64,000 nt of DNA. It comes from Pseudomonas simiae. Lineage in GTDB: Bacteria > Pseudomonadota > Gammaproteobacteria > Pseudomonadales > Pseudomonadaceae. Positions within the stretch are counted from its first letter, which is position 1. The number at the start of each line of letters is the position of its first letter. Both the position numbers and the translations under genes were made by a program. This document shows, piece after piece, positions 25,382 through 35,110 of the stretch. A model generated the notes under the pieces. The model was given only the letters and a program-made list of their open reading frames with translations, ran no database searches and had not been told where the DNA came from. The stretch covers positions 1,174,363 through 1,238,362 of the forward strand of contig NZ_FOKB01000001.1 of assembly GCF_900111895.1 (NCBI RefSeq), in the 5' to 3' direction.

Positions 25382-26332
25382 ATGAAAACCGTGGCCATGG
25401 CGCTGTTTCCGGACTTCCTCCTGCTCGACATGGCCGGGCCGCTCGAAGTATTTTCGATTGCCAATCGCTACCTGCCGGCGGCGGAGCACTACCGGATCCT
25501 CACCCTCGGCACCGAGCCCGGCCCGCTGCGTGCCTCCAATGGCGTAGCGGTGCAGACTGATCTGTTACTGGACCAGGCCCAGGACGCCTATGACCTGTTG
25601 CTGGTGCCCGGTGGTCCCGGTGCCTACAACGAATGCCACCCCGCGTTGCTGCCCTGGCTCAAGGCAGCAGCCCCGCGGGCGCGGCGCTTCGGTTCTATCT
25701 GCACCGGGGCCTTTGTGCTTGGGCATGCCGGCCTGCTGGACAATCACCGCGTGACCACCCATTGGCACTACACCGAGCGGCTGATCAAGGCGTTCCCCAA
25801 GGCTATTGTCGAAACTGATCGTATCTATTTGCAGGACGGTCGCTTGATCACCTCGGGCGGCGTTACGGCCGGTATCGACCTGGCACTGTCGGTGGTGGCC
25901 CAGGACCACGGCAAGCAAGTCGCGGTGGACGTGGCCAAGGTGCTGCTGGTGGTGATGAAGCGCCAGGGCGGGCAAGCCCAGTTCAGCCCGATGACGGCGG
26001 CGGTTGCGCCTCAAGAAACCGCGATTACCCGTGTGCAGAACCATGTGCTCGAACATCTGTGCGAACCCTTCACCATCGAGTCCATGGCCGCGTTGGCTGG
26101 CATGAGTGCGCGGCATTTTGCGCGGCTGTTCGCCAAGGAGGTGCAGATGACGCCCATGGCGTTCCTGCAAGGCGCGCGCATCGACCGCGCCCGGCAGTTG
26201 CTGGAAACCACTGACCTGCCGCTCAAGACCGTGGCGTTCCACGCAGGCTTCGGCAGCGTGCGGCATATGCGCTTTTTGTTCAGCGAGAAACTGGGCCTGA
26301 ACCCGACCCAATACCGACAACAGTTCAGTTAA
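25382..26332 (+). CDS. GlxA-family regulator (DJ-1/PfpI domain plus AraC helix-turn-helix)
   Basis: This 316-residue protein has an N-terminal class I glutamine-amidotransferase-like DJ-1/PfpI domain (residues 1-180), with the nucleophile-elbow region FGSICTGAFVLGHAGLL. The C-terminal AraC domain shows two helix-turn-helices (ESMAALAGMSARHFARLFAK and LKTVAFHAGFGSVRHMRFLF). Members regulate amine and amino-acid metabolism, as in GbdR, ArgR and CdhR, but the effector is not deducible here. It is divergent from pirin, which is a likely target. Confidence 0.92.
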   Translation: MKTVAMALFPDFLLLDMAGPLEVFSIANRYLPAAEHYRILTLGTEPGPLRASNGVAVQTDLLLDQAQDAYDLLLVPGGPGAYNECHPALLPWLKAAAPRARRFGSICTGAFVLGHAGLLDNHRVTTHWHYTERLIKAFPKAIVETDRIYLQDGRLITSGGVTAGIDLALSVVAQDHGKQVAVDVAKVLLVVMKRQGGQAQFSPMTAAVAPQETAITRVQNHVLEHLCEPFTIESMAALAGMSARHFARLFAKEVQMTPMAFLQGARIDRARQLLETTDLPLKTVAFHAGFGSVRHMRFLFSEKLGLNPTQYRQQFS

Positions 26333-26427
26333 CGACAGAATGTCCGTGTTGCGCACCCGAATGTCCGTGTCGCTCCCCGTGCCAGCATTGTCCTGCCATC
26401 CCCAGGTGGCAAGATAGCGTCAGGCCC

Positions 26428-27951
26428 ATGGAAAAGGATGCGCAGACGCCCAAGGCCGGGCGTTTCAGCGCTTTTACACGCATGAATAACCCTCAGGCGA
26501 TTGACATTAATGGCACGCAGCGCTTCGGCGCTTATGTCTTTCACCGGCAACAGCGGAGGGTCAGCAAGTCTGGCTGGCCGGTGCCCTTGGGGGGACGTGC
26601 GCTGGATATCCTCACGGTGCTGCTCGAAACACCCGGGCAATTCATCAGCAAGGCGACGTTGATCGAGCGGGTCTGGCCGAACAGCGTGGTGGAGGAGAAC
26701 AACCTGCGCGTGCACATCGCAGCACTGCGCCGTGCCCTCGATGGGCAGCGCTATATCCTCAACGACCCCCAGCGTGGCTATTGCTTCGCAGTCAAGCTGC
26801 AGGAAGGGCTGCCAGCCACGTTGCCCCGCCACAATCTGAGCGCACGGCTCAGCGCGGTGATGGGCTGCGAGGCATTGCTGGGTGTACTGGTGCGGCGTCT
26901 GTCCGGGCTGCAGTTGATGACGCTCACTGGCTGCGCCGGCGTCGGCAAGAGCACCCTGGCCCTGGCGTTGGCCGAACGCGTATTGCCGCGCTACCGGGAT
27001 GGCGTGTGGTGGGTCGACCTGGCCACCGTCGAGGCGCCGGTGGCCATGCTGCGCCACCTGGCCACGGCATTGCACCTGGAGCCCATCGCCAGTGCCACCG
27101 AGCTGGGCCATCAATTGGCCTCCCGCCAGCTCTTGCTGGTGCTGGATGGCGCCGACCTGCTGCTGGGCGCCTGCCGGCACCTGGTGCGGGTGCTGCGCGA
27201 AAAAGCGCCCCAGGTCAGCGTGCTGGTCAGCAGCCGTGAAGCCCTGCATGTCGCGGGCGAGTGGGTGCAACGCGTGCCCCGGTTGGCAGTGCCTGCACCG
27301 TCGGCGCTGGGCAGTGTTGAGCAGGCGATGGCGTATCCGGCCGTGCAGTTGTTTGCGGCGCGGGCAAGCGCCGGTCAGCAGGGGTTTGTGCTGCGGCCCC
27401 AGGACCTGGCGCCAATGCGCGATATCTGCCGGCGCCTTGATGGCATCCCACTGGCCCTTGAACTGGCCGCCGCCCAGGTCGATGCGCTCGGCGTGCGCGG
27501 CTTGCAGCAGCAACTGAGCAAAGGCTTGCAGGTGCTGACCCGCGGCCGGCGTACGGCGGTGGAACGCCATCAATCCCTGACTGCCGCCCTGGACTGGACC
27601 TACCAACGCCTGAGCCTGCCGGAGCGCTGGCTGTTCCTGCAGTTGAGTTTGTTCAAGATGGCCGTGACCTTGCCCACTTTGAGCAAGCTGGTCAGCGGGA
27701 CTGAATTGGAACACGCTGACCTGTCGTACCTGCTGGGGCGCCTGGTTGATACCTCGTTGCTAAGCCTTGAACCTGGCCCGGGCCTTGCGCGCTACCGCCT
27801 GCTCAACTGCGTGCGCAGCTATGCCCTGGCGCAGCTGCGTGACCCGGAGCAGGTGGCGCGCTTGCAGCAGGGCTATGGGCATTACCTGGGGCCGTTTTCA
27901 GGCCGGCCGTTTGTCCTGCAACTCGTCGAGCAGGCGGCGTACGCGGACTAG
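26428..27951 (+). CDS. winged-helix/ATPase regulator, truncated after the ATPase domain
   Basis: This 507-residue protein has an OmpR-type winged-helix DNA-binding domain (residues 35-125; WPNSVVEENNLRVHIAALRR). An NB-ARC-like STAND ATPase follows, with Walker A GCAGVGKST at about 168-176, LLLVLDGADLLL and RRLDGIPLALELAAAQ. The large C-terminal helical-repeat region present in its convergent relative (920 residues) is missing. The last 18-20 residues are simply antisense of that relative's 3' end. The start at 26428 is uncertain; ATG 26482 is equally possible, as neither has a good ribosome-binding site. Confidence 0.8.
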   Translation: MEKDAQTPKAGRFSAFTRMNNPQAIDINGTQRFGAYVFHRQQRRVSKSGWPVPLGGRALDILTVLLETPGQFISKATLIERVWPNSVVEENNLRVHIAALRRALDGQRYILNDPQRGYCFAVKLQEGLPATLPRHNLSARLSAVMGCEALLGVLVRRLSGLQLMTLTGCAGVGKSTLALALAERVLPRYRDGVWWVDLATVEAPVAMLRHLATALHLEPIASATELGHQLASRQLLLVLDGADLLLGACRHLVRVLREKAPQVSVLVSSREALHVAGEWVQRVPRLAVPAPSALGSVEQAMAYPAVQLFAARASAGQQGFVLRPQDLAPMRDICRRLDGIPLALELAAAQVDALGVRGLQQQLSKGLQVLTRGRRTAVERHQSLTAALDWTYQRLSLPERWLFLQLSLFKMAVTLPTLSKLVSGTELEHADLSYLLGRLVDTSLLSLEPGPGLARYRLLNCVRSYALAQLRDPEQVARLQQGYGHYLGPFSGRPFVLQLVEQAAYAD

Positions 27952-30660
27952 GTCAGGGGTGGCAAAACCTTCAGTGAACCGCGCGTAAATCGAGCCCAGC
28001 AAGTCCCGTGCAGCCTCTAGACGGCCTTGGGACAGCCACACACCCGCCAGTGACGTTGCACAGCGCAATTCCCAGGCCAGCGCGCCTTGCTGGTGCGCCA
28101 GGCCCAGGGCCTCCAGCAACAGTGCTTCGGCTGCGCGGGCATCGGTCATGCTTTCGGCGTGTACCCGCAGGATTTCCGGGGTGCACCAGCCCGCGTCGCC
28201 GGCGCGGGCACGGTCGAACCCGGGCGCGTCCACAGCGTGGGAACCCAGCGTGACAAGGATGTCCTCGATCAACCCCAGGCCTTGCAGGTCCTTGTGCCCG
28301 AGGATTCCCGCGTAGTGGCCTGCCCAGGTCTTGAATAACTGCACCGAATGCTTGTGGGCGTGTTCCAACAGCAAAGCCTGCAGGGTCTGGGCGGCGTCTT
28401 CGTCACCGTTGTAGCGGGCGATGACCACGCCCGCCAGGGCCAGGGTGTAACAGATTGAGGTGCCATGATTGATCTGCTGCGCCAACCCCAGCGCTTGGCT
28501 GGCGGTGCGCCAGGCTTGCTCGGGAAAGCCTTGCAACCACAGGATTCGCGCCAGCACCGTGAGTGAGGCGACGCTCTGGTCGTATTGCACACCGATGCCG
28601 TGGGCAAACCGGTTGAGGTGGCCACTGTGCGTCATGCGTTGGATCACTTGCTCGGCATTGTGCCGGGCGAGTGCCTGGTTGCCGTTGTAGTGCTGGGCCA
28701 GTACGCGCAAGCGCTGGGCGCTGATGTCCAGTTGCGGGTCGGTGCGTGGGTCGAGACGATCGAACTGCAGACTGTGCGCCAGCGCCTGGCGATACTGGCC
28801 AGCACACAGGTTCACCGCCATATGCCCGGAAACCGCACGCAATTGCCCTGGGACATCTTCGCTCGCGTCGGCCAAACGCCGTGCACTGACAAACGCGGCA
28901 ATGGTCTGCGGGGCACCGCCCATGGCGTGATAGGACAGGCTGCCCAGCGCCAACTGCAGTTGCATCGTCAAACGGGGGCAGGGCGAGACGGCCTGGTCCA
29001 TCAACGCCAGCGCCTTGTCCACGTACAAGCGGTGTTCCCTGAGCAACGACAACTCTTGCCACAGTGGCATTGCGCTGACCGTCAAGCGGATCGCCAGCAG
29101 GTGTTCGCCCTCCTGCGCGAGCCCCCAGTCGAGGGCCGAGCGGATATCTTCACGCAGCGGTGCATAGCGGTCGATCCAGGCTTGAGTGGCGACCGACTCC
29201 CAATCGTCGCGCGCCTGTTCCATCAGCGCCAGGCAGCGCTCGACGTGGCGGTCGCGGGTGGCGTCCAGCTCTTGGGCAACGCTAAGCTTTTCCAGGGCGT
29301 AGGTGCGGGTGATGTCCAGCAGGCGATAGACCATCTCGTCATCACCGGCTTCTACATTGAGCAACGACTTGGCAACCAATTGCGTGATCGAGACCAGCAC
29401 CTCGGTCGGTGCGACCTGTCCCCCGGCGATCACCGCCGCCGCGCTGGCCAGGCTGAACCCGCCGCGAAACACGGCCAGGCGACGCAGGCAGATCTGCTCG
29501 CAGGCCGTGAGCAGTTCAAAGCTCCAGTCCAGCGTGGCCCGCAGGGTTTGATGGCGGGGCAGGGCACTGCGCCGACCGCGGGTCAGCAAACGGAAGTTGT
29601 CCTCCATTTGCACCAGTAGACCTGGCAAGCCAAAGCGTTCGATCTGCGCCGCCACCAACTCGATCGCCAGGGGAATGCCGTCCAGGCGCTGGCAGATATC
29701 GATCGCCAGCGGCAGTTCGGCGTCGCTCAGTTCAAAGCTGTCCTGGTGGGACATGGCCCGTTCGATCAACAATTGCAGGGCCGGATAGCCCAACGCCTGG
29801 GCGCGGTTGCCGGCGGCCGGCGGGCAGGCCAGGGGCTCCAGGCGCTGCACGTACTCACCTTCGGCGCGCAGTGCCTCGCGGCTGGTCGCCAGGATATGCA
29901 GCCTCGGCGCGTGGCGTAGCAGGGTTTCGCTGATCAGGGCGATGTCGTCCAGCAGGTGCTCGCAGTTATCGATCACCAGCAGCACCTGGCGTTCCTGCAG
30001 GCTGCGGGCGAACGCGACCAGGCGCTCATGCTCAGTGTGGGTGAGGTCGAGCAGCGCTGCGAGGTTGGGCAAGATCATCGACGGCGCACTCAGCGGCGCC
30101 AGGTCCAGAAAACGTATGCCGTCGCGGTAATGCCCGATCAGCAGTTCCGCCACCCGCAGCGCGACAGTGGTCTTGCCGATCCCGCCGGCGCCGGTGAGGG
30201 TGATAAAGCGCTGTTCGGGCAGTTGCTGCACCAGGCTGTCGATCAGGGCCTGGCGCCCGAGCATCCGGGTACGGCGCAGCGGCAGGTTGTGGCACGTGCC
30301 TTGCGGGGCGCCCTCGGTGGGTAGCGTCATCGGTTCGATGCTCAGTGGCGCAACAAAACTGTAGCCGCGCTGGGCGACGGTCACGATATAGCGCTGCCCG
30401 GCCTGGCCATCGCCCAAGGCCTTGCGCAACGCCGCCATATGCACCCGCAGGTTGCCGTCTTCCACCACACTTTTGGGCCAGACGCGGGCGATCAATTCCT
30501 GCTTGCTCACGACATTGCCGGCCTGTTCGAGCAGGATCAGCAGGATCTCCACTGCGCGCCGCCCCAGGCGCAACGGGCGACCGGCCTCCAGCACCAGGCG
30601 CTGGCGCGGGTGGATGCGATAGGGGCCGAAATGCACAGCCTGGTCGCTGAGGTCACTCAT
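27898..30660 (-). CDS. winged-helix/STAND ATPase transcriptional regulator, full length
   Basis: This 920-residue regulator has an OmpR-type winged helix at residues 8-105 (WPKSVVEDGNLRVHMAALRK) and a P-loop ATPase with Walker A GAGGIGKTT at 157-165, VLLVIDNCEHLL (Walker B) and QRLDGIPLAIELVAAQ. A long helical, TPR-like C-terminal half covers residues 480-910 and probably senses a ligand or partner. The architecture is that of large signal-transduction ATPases with DNA-binding heads. It converges on, and overlaps by 54 bases, a truncated relative at 26428-27951. The two are paralogous over the N-terminal 450 residues. Confidence 0.87.
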   Translation of the reverse strand: MSDLSDQAVHFGPYRIHPRQRLVLEAGRPLRLGRRAVEILLILLEQAGNVVSKQELIARVWPKSVVEDGNLRVHMAALRKALGDGQAGQRYIVTVAQRGYSFVAPLSIEPMTLPTEGAPQGTCHNLPLRRTRMLGRQALIDSLVQQLPEQRFITLTGAGGIGKTTVALRVAELLIGHYRDGIRFLDLAPLSAPSMILPNLAALLDLTHTEHERLVAFARSLQERQVLLVIDNCEHLLDDIALISETLLRHAPRLHILATSREALRAEGEYVQRLEPLACPPAAGNRAQALGYPALQLLIERAMSHQDSFELSDAELPLAIDICQRLDGIPLAIELVAAQIERFGLPGLLVQMEDNFRLLTRGRRSALPRHQTLRATLDWSFELLTACEQICLRRLAVFRGGFSLASAAAVIAGGQVAPTEVLVSITQLVAKSLLNVEAGDDEMVYRLLDITRTYALEKLSVAQELDATRDRHVERCLALMEQARDDWESVATQAWIDRYAPLREDIRSALDWGLAQEGEHLLAIRLTVSAMPLWQELSLLREHRLYVDKALALMDQAVSPCPRLTMQLQLALGSLSYHAMGGAPQTIAAFVSARRLADASEDVPGQLRAVSGHMAVNLCAGQYRQALAHSLQFDRLDPRTDPQLDISAQRLRVLAQHYNGNQALARHNAEQVIQRMTHSGHLNRFAHGIGVQYDQSVASLTVLARILWLQGFPEQAWRTASQALGLAQQINHGTSICYTLALAGVVIARYNGDEDAAQTLQALLLEHAHKHSVQLFKTWAGHYAGILGHKDLQGLGLIEDILVTLGSHAVDAPGFDRARAGDAGWCTPEILRVHAESMTDARAAEALLLEALGLAHQQGALAWELRCATSLAGVWLSQGRLEAARDLLGSIYARFTEGFATPDLVRVRRLLDELQDKRPA

Positions 30661-30718
30661 GGAAGGCCATGCTCGAAAAGGACAGAGCGGCCAGCATATT
30701 CCAGGTAAGCACCGACCA

Positions 30719-31180
30719 CTAGGCTGCGATCACTTGAGGCTTATGGCGTAAGTAGCGATTTCGCCAGGTCATGGGATTGACGCCTTCGCTGCGGGTGAAC
30801 ATATGGCAAAAGTGCGCTTGGTCGCAAAACCCGCATTCCAGGCTGATTTGCGTCAGGCTCAGGGATGAACTGGTGATCAGTTCCTTGGCCCGTTGGATGC
30901 GCTGTTGACGGATCCACTCCTGCGGCGACAACCCGGTGGTGCACTTGAACGCACGGGAGAAATGGCTGCGTGACAACGCGCAGGCCTGGGCCAGGTCGGC
31001 AATGGCCAGGCTTTCGCCGAGGTTGGCCAGGATCAGTTGCTTGGCGATGCGCTCGCGCCGAGGGCACAGGCCTCCGGTGGCGGACAGACGAGGGGCATAT
31101 TGCTCGAGTCGGGCCATGACAAATATCCGCAGTCGATGGGAGCGTTCCCGGTGGATGGATGCAGTGTAGACGGGGCCCAT
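30719..31180 (-). CDS. AraC-family helix-turn-helix regulator, short form
   Basis: This is a 153-residue protein consisting almost entirely of an AraC-type DNA-binding domain (IADLAQACALSRSHFSRAFK and LTQISLECGFCDQAHFCHMF), without a sizeable sensor domain. Possible starts are 31180 (used here) and 31117 (MARLEQYAP); the frame extends further upstream but is not convincing. It is divergent from the LysR gene at 31324. Confidence 0.82.
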   Translation of the reverse strand: MGPVYTASIHRERSHRLRIFVMARLEQYAPRLSATGGLCPRRERIAKQLILANLGESLAIADLAQACALSRSHFSRAFKCTTGLSPQEWIRQQRIQRAKELITSSSLSLTQISLECGFCDQAHFCHMFTRSEGVNPMTWRNRYLRHKPQVIAA

Positions 31181-31323
31181 CTTGTTGCCGGACCATCCGG
31201 CTGACGAGTTAATCGTTGTTAATTTCGCCAGGTGCCGAGCTGGAAAAGACAGCACAGGCATGCAATGCAGGGCGCTTTTCCCATGCTTATCTGTAGGCTT
31301 GCCAACCGTTTGGACATGCCCCT

Positions 31324-32232
31324 ATGAACCGCAACGACCTGCGCCGCGTCGACATGAACCTGCTGGTGATTTTCGAAGCGTTGATGTTCGAGAAGAACCT
31401 GACCCGTGTCGCCGAAAAGCTTTTTATGGGGCAGCCGGCGGTGAGTGCGGCCTTGGGGCGTCTGCGCGATCTGTTCGACGACCCGTTGCTGCTGCGTAAC
31501 GGGCGGGGCATGGAACCCACGCCACGCGCCGTGGCGATACTCAAGGAGTTGCAACCGGCCATGGACACCATTTCCGGCGCCGTCAGCCGTGCCAAGGATT
31601 TCGACCCTTCTACCAGTTGTGCGGTGTTCCGCATCGGCCTCTCGGACGACGCTGAATTTGGCCTGTTCCCACCCCTGCTTAGTCAACTGCGCGAGGAGGC
31701 CCCAGGGATAATCGTGGTGGTTCGCCGGGCTAATTACCTCTTGATGTCGTCGTTGCTGGCCAGTGGGGAGATCACGGTAGGGGTGAGCTACACCACCGAG
31801 TTGCCGGCGAATGCCAAGCGCAAGAAACTGCGGGACATTCCGTGCAAGGTCTTGCGTGGGGATGACGGTGCTGCACCGCTGACCTTGGATGACTACTGTG
31901 AGCGCCCCCATGCGATGGTGTCGTTTTCCGGGGATTTGAGCGGCAACATTGACCTGGACCTTGCGCGCATCGGCCGGGCGCGGCGGGTGGTGTTGGCCGT
32001 GCCGCAGTTCAGCGGATTGCGGGCGCTGTTGGCGGGCACCCAGATTATCGCGACGGTGCCCGATTATGCGGCGTGTGCGTTGACCGAAGGCACCGCCTTG
32101 CGCGCGGAGGACCCGCCGTTCGCCATCGACGCGGCGGAGTTGTCGATGGTGTGGAGTGGGGTGCATGACAATGATCCGGCGGAACGCTGGTTGCGGGCGC
32201 GGATTGGGGAGCATATGGCGCGGGTGGTTTGA
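31324..32232 (+). CDS. LysR-family transcriptional regulator
   Basis: This 302-residue LysR-type regulator has a winged helix-turn-helix at residues 8-65 (VDMNLLVIFEALMFEKNLTR, AVSAALGRLRDLFDDPLLLR) and a periplasmic-binding-protein-like effector domain after residue 90. The N-terminal RVDMNLL pattern belongs to the NodD/SyrM/LeuO-type branch. The target is unknown; the nearest operon on the same strand (32656-35728) lies beyond a REP pair and may or may not be controlled by it. Confidence 0.88.
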   Translation: MNRNDLRRVDMNLLVIFEALMFEKNLTRVAEKLFMGQPAVSAALGRLRDLFDDPLLLRNGRGMEPTPRAVAILKELQPAMDTISGAVSRAKDFDPSTSCAVFRIGLSDDAEFGLFPPLLSQLREEAPGIIVVVRRANYLLMSSLLASGEITVGVSYTTELPANAKRKKLRDIPCKVLRGDDGAAPLTLDDYCERPHAMVSFSGDLSGNIDLDLARIGRARRVVLAVPQFSGLRALLAGTQIIATVPDYAACALTEGTALRAEDPPFAIDAAELSMVWSGVHDNDPAERWLRARIGEHMARVV

Positions 32233-32405
32233 TCTTTTGAGTCCATATCCATTTCTGCGGTAACGACTGCTATTGGTTCCGCCCTTGCGCACGCTCCAAA
32301 GCCTGCGTTCGGTCAGCGTGTTTTACGGGGGCGCCGAAGATCAAAAACCAAAGCGCGGCAGTCTTATAGCCGACCGGTATTGTGTGGTCGAACTCGGTCA
32401 AAAAC

Positions 32406-32494
32406 TGTGGGAGCGGGCTTGCTCGCGAATGCGGTGGGTCAGTTACAGATATATCAACTGACCCACCGCATTCGCGAGCAAGCCCGCTCCCACA
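32406..32494. repeat. perfect 39-base REP doublet (REPIN) in a gene-free gap
   Basis: Bases 32406-32444 and 32456-32494 are perfect reverse complements (39 of 39) around an 11-base loop. The outer part carries TGTGGGAGCGGGCTTGCTCG. This is the REP/REPIN form common in fluorescent pseudomonads. The rest of the 423-base gap 32233-32655 contains no ORF or promoter that I can defend, apart from the ribosome-binding site of the next gene. Confidence 0.92.
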
Positions 32495-32655
32495 TTTGGG
32501 TCTGCCTCTATCAGCCGATATCTTGCTGCTCTTGATCTGGCTGTTGATCGTGATCTCGGGCAACCCCACCAAACAGCACGTACATCCAATTTTCCCCACC
32601 GCACCCCCGGCAAACTCCCCCTCATCGCTGAAACATCAAGGCAGAGGGACATCCC

Positions 32656-33246
32656 ATGGACCCAGCAGCAAAACCCGGCCCCGACGAAGTCGTCACCCTC
32701 GTCGTCAAACACCTGATCAAACAAGGCCATGAAGCCGACTACGAAGCCTGGCTACGCCGCATCGTGCGCATCGCCGGCGACCGTCCTGGCCACCTCGGTG
32801 TCGACGTAGTGCGCAGCAAGCAGGGCAAACTGGCACTGTTCACCTGCATATTGCGCTACCGCTCCACCGACGACCTTGAAACCTGGCTCGACTCTCCCGA
32901 ACGCAAGACCTTGATCGCCGAAGCCACTCCGATGCTGGCCGAAGGTGACAACACCGAAATCGGCGCGGTTAACGAATTCTGGTTCAACCCCGAATCTGAA
33001 AACGCCGCCAAGCCGCCGCGTTGGAAACAGGCGGTGGTCACCTTGTGCGTCATCCTGCCGCTGACCCTGCTGGTACCCATCGTGTGGGGCCCGGTATTGC
33101 GCCTGCACCCGTTCCTGTCCAACTACGTGGTCGCCACGTTCCTGGTCACCGTGACTATCGTTGTGCTGGTGGTCTACCTGTTGATGCCGGCGGCCACCCG
33201 CCTGTTCGCTCCCTGGCTTGAAGCCTCTGTAAAGGAAACCCTATGA
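32656..33246 (+). CDS. antibiotic-biosynthesis-monooxygenase (ABM) domain protein with membrane anchor
   Basis: This 196-residue protein has an N-terminal ABM-type ferredoxin-like fold (residues 10-110; VVTLVVKHLIKQGHEADYEA, then AVNEFWF). Two membrane helices fill residues 125-190 with a short loop between them. ABM domains form small dimeric oxygenases or ligand sensors; here the domain is tethered to the inner membrane. The stop overlaps the amidohydrolase start (ATGA), so the two proteins are made together. Confidence 0.82.
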   Translation: MDPAAKPGPDEVVTLVVKHLIKQGHEADYEAWLRRIVRIAGDRPGHLGVDVVRSKQGKLALFTCILRYRSTDDLETWLDSPERKTLIAEATPMLAEGDNTEIGAVNEFWFNPESENAAKPPRWKQAVVTLCVILPLTLLVPIVWGPVLRLHPFLSNYVVATFLVTVTIVVLVVYLLMPAATRLFAPWLEASVKETL

Positions 33247-35081
33247 ACGCCGATCTGATTCTGTTCAATGGCCAGTTCCACACTGTGGACCGTGAAAACC
33301 CACGCGCCACTGCCGTCGCCATCCGCGAGGGGCGCTTTGTCGCCGTGGGCAGTGACGGTGAAGCCATGGCCCTGCGCGGCAGTGGTACCCAGGTCATCGA
33401 CCTCAAGGGCCGTACCGTCATCCCCGGCCTCAATGACTCCCACTTGCACCTGATCCGTGGCGGCTTGAACTACAACCTCGAACTGCGTTGGGAAGGCGTG
33501 CCGTCCCTGGCCGATGCCCTGCGTATGCTCAAGGACCAGGCCGACCGTACGCCAACCCCGCAGTGGGTGCGCGTGGTGGGGGGGTGGAACGAGTTCCAGT
33601 TCGCCGAAAAACGCATGCCGACCCTCGAAGAGTTGAACCAGGCAGCGCCCGATACGCCGGTGTTCGTGCTGCACCTGTACGACCGCGCCTTGCTCAACCG
33701 TGCTGCGCTGCGCGTGGCCGGCTACACCAAGGACACGCCAAACCCGCCGGGTGGCGAGATCGTGCGTGACAGCCACGGCAACCCTACCGGCATGCTGGTG
33801 GCCCGTCCCAACGCGATGATCCTGTATTCGACGCTCGCCAAAGGCCCGAAACTGCCGCTGGAATACCAGGTCAACTCGACTCGCCAGTTCATGCGTGAAC
33901 TCAATCGCCTGGGCCTGACCAGCGCCATTGATGCCGGCGGCGGTTTCCAGAATTATCCGGACGATTACGCAGTGATCGAGCAACTGGCCAAGGACGAACA
34001 GTTGACGGTGCGTATCGCCTACAACCTGTTCACCCAGAAGCCCAAGGAAGAACTCAGCGACTTCAAGCAGTGGACCGGCAGCGTCACCCTGCACCAGGGC
34101 GATGACTACCTGCGCCACAACGGCGCGGGCGAGATGCTGGTGTTCTCGGCGGCGGACTTTGAAGACTTCCTTGAGCCACGCCCGGATTTGCCGTTGAGCA
34201 TGGAGCAGGAGCTGGAGCCGGTGGTACGCCACCTGGTGGAGCAGCGCTGGCCGTTCCGCCTGCACGCGACCTATGACGAATCCATCTCGCGCATGCTCGA
34301 CGTGTTCGAGAAGGTCAACCGCGACATCCCGTTTAACGGCTTGCCGTGGTTCTTCGACCACGCCGAAACCATCACCCCGAAAAATATCGAGCGTGTGCGC
34401 GCCCTCGGCGGGGGGATCGCGATCCAGGACCGCATGGCATTCCAGGGCGAGTACTTTGTCGAGCGCTACGGCGCCAAGGCCGCCGAAGCCACGCCGCCGA
34501 TCAAGCGCATGCTCGCCGAAGGCGTGCCGGTCGGGGCGGGCACTGATGCCACGCGGGTGTCGAGCTACAACCCGTGGACTTCGTTGTACTGGATGGTCAG
34601 CGGCCGCACCGTCGGTGGCCTGGAACTGCACGCCGAGGGCCTGCCGCGCCTCACCGCGTTGGAGCTGTTCACCCATGGCAGCGCCTGGTTCTCGTCCGAG
34701 CAGGGCAAGAAGGGCCAGATCAAGGTCGGGCAGTTGGCCGACGTGGCGGCACTGTCGGCGGACTTCTTCAGCGTCGACGAAGAGGCCATCAAGTGGATCG
34801 AGTCGGTACTGACCGTGGTCGGTGGCAAGGTGGTCTACGGCGCCGGTGACTTCGAAGATTACGCACCGCCGCGCGTTCCGGTGCTGCCGGATTGGTCGCC
34901 GGTGGTCAAGGTGCCAGGGCACTGGCGCCCAAGCTCGCCCTTGCAGGCTCAGGTGCACCAATGCAGCGGCCCGTGCGGCGTGCATTCCCATAGCCATGAA
35001 AAGGCGCGCCTTTCCAGTGTGCCGGTCAGCGACTTCCAGGGTTTCTGGGGGGCGTTTGGCTGCTCGTGCTTTGCCTTCTGA
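33243..35081 (+). CDS. amidohydrolase, YtcJ-like, with a Cys/His-rich tail
   Basis: This 612-residue metal-dependent hydrolase of the amidohydrolase 3 group has the composite-domain start FNGQFHTVDRENPRA and the metal-binding HLHL segment in GLNDSHLHLIRGG. Later ligands include FRLHATYDES, FFDHAETI and GAGTDATR. The active site should hold one or two zinc ions; the substrate is unknown. The last 60 residues carry QCSGPCGVHSHSHEK and end GAFGCSCFAF, an extension rich in cysteine and histidine beyond the family core. It is the middle gene of a three-gene operon with the ABM protein and a YcaC-like hydrolase. Confidence 0.87.
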   Translation: MNADLILFNGQFHTVDRENPRATAVAIREGRFVAVGSDGEAMALRGSGTQVIDLKGRTVIPGLNDSHLHLIRGGLNYNLELRWEGVPSLADALRMLKDQADRTPTPQWVRVVGGWNEFQFAEKRMPTLEELNQAAPDTPVFVLHLYDRALLNRAALRVAGYTKDTPNPPGGEIVRDSHGNPTGMLVARPNAMILYSTLAKGPKLPLEYQVNSTRQFMRELNRLGLTSAIDAGGGFQNYPDDYAVIEQLAKDEQLTVRIAYNLFTQKPKEELSDFKQWTGSVTLHQGDDYLRHNGAGEMLVFSAADFEDFLEPRPDLPLSMEQELEPVVRHLVEQRWPFRLHATYDESISRMLDVFEKVNRDIPFNGLPWFFDHAETITPKNIERVRALGGGIAIQDRMAFQGEYFVERYGAKAAEATPPIKRMLAEGVPVGAGTDATRVSSYNPWTSLYWMVSGRTVGGLELHAEGLPRLTALELFTHGSAWFSSEQGKKGQIKVGQLADVAALSADFFSVDEEAIKWIESVLTVVGGKVVYGAGDFEDYAPPRVPVLPDWSPVVKVPGHWRPSSPLQAQVHQCSGPCGVHSHSHEKARLSSVPVSDFQGFWGAFGCSCFAF

Positions 35082-35110
35082 ATTCCATACATCCCTAAAG
35101 GAGTTACCCC

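Noticed and set aside
32406..32494. large hairpin as a structured RNA gene or attenuator
   Set aside because: Its sequence is that of the REP doublets repeated elsewhere in the window and it is not tied to one gene.
33174..34997. 607-codon open frame antisense to the amidohydrolase
   Set aside because: The composition is His/Arg/Val-rich without motifs, while the plus frame has clear metal-binding motifs.
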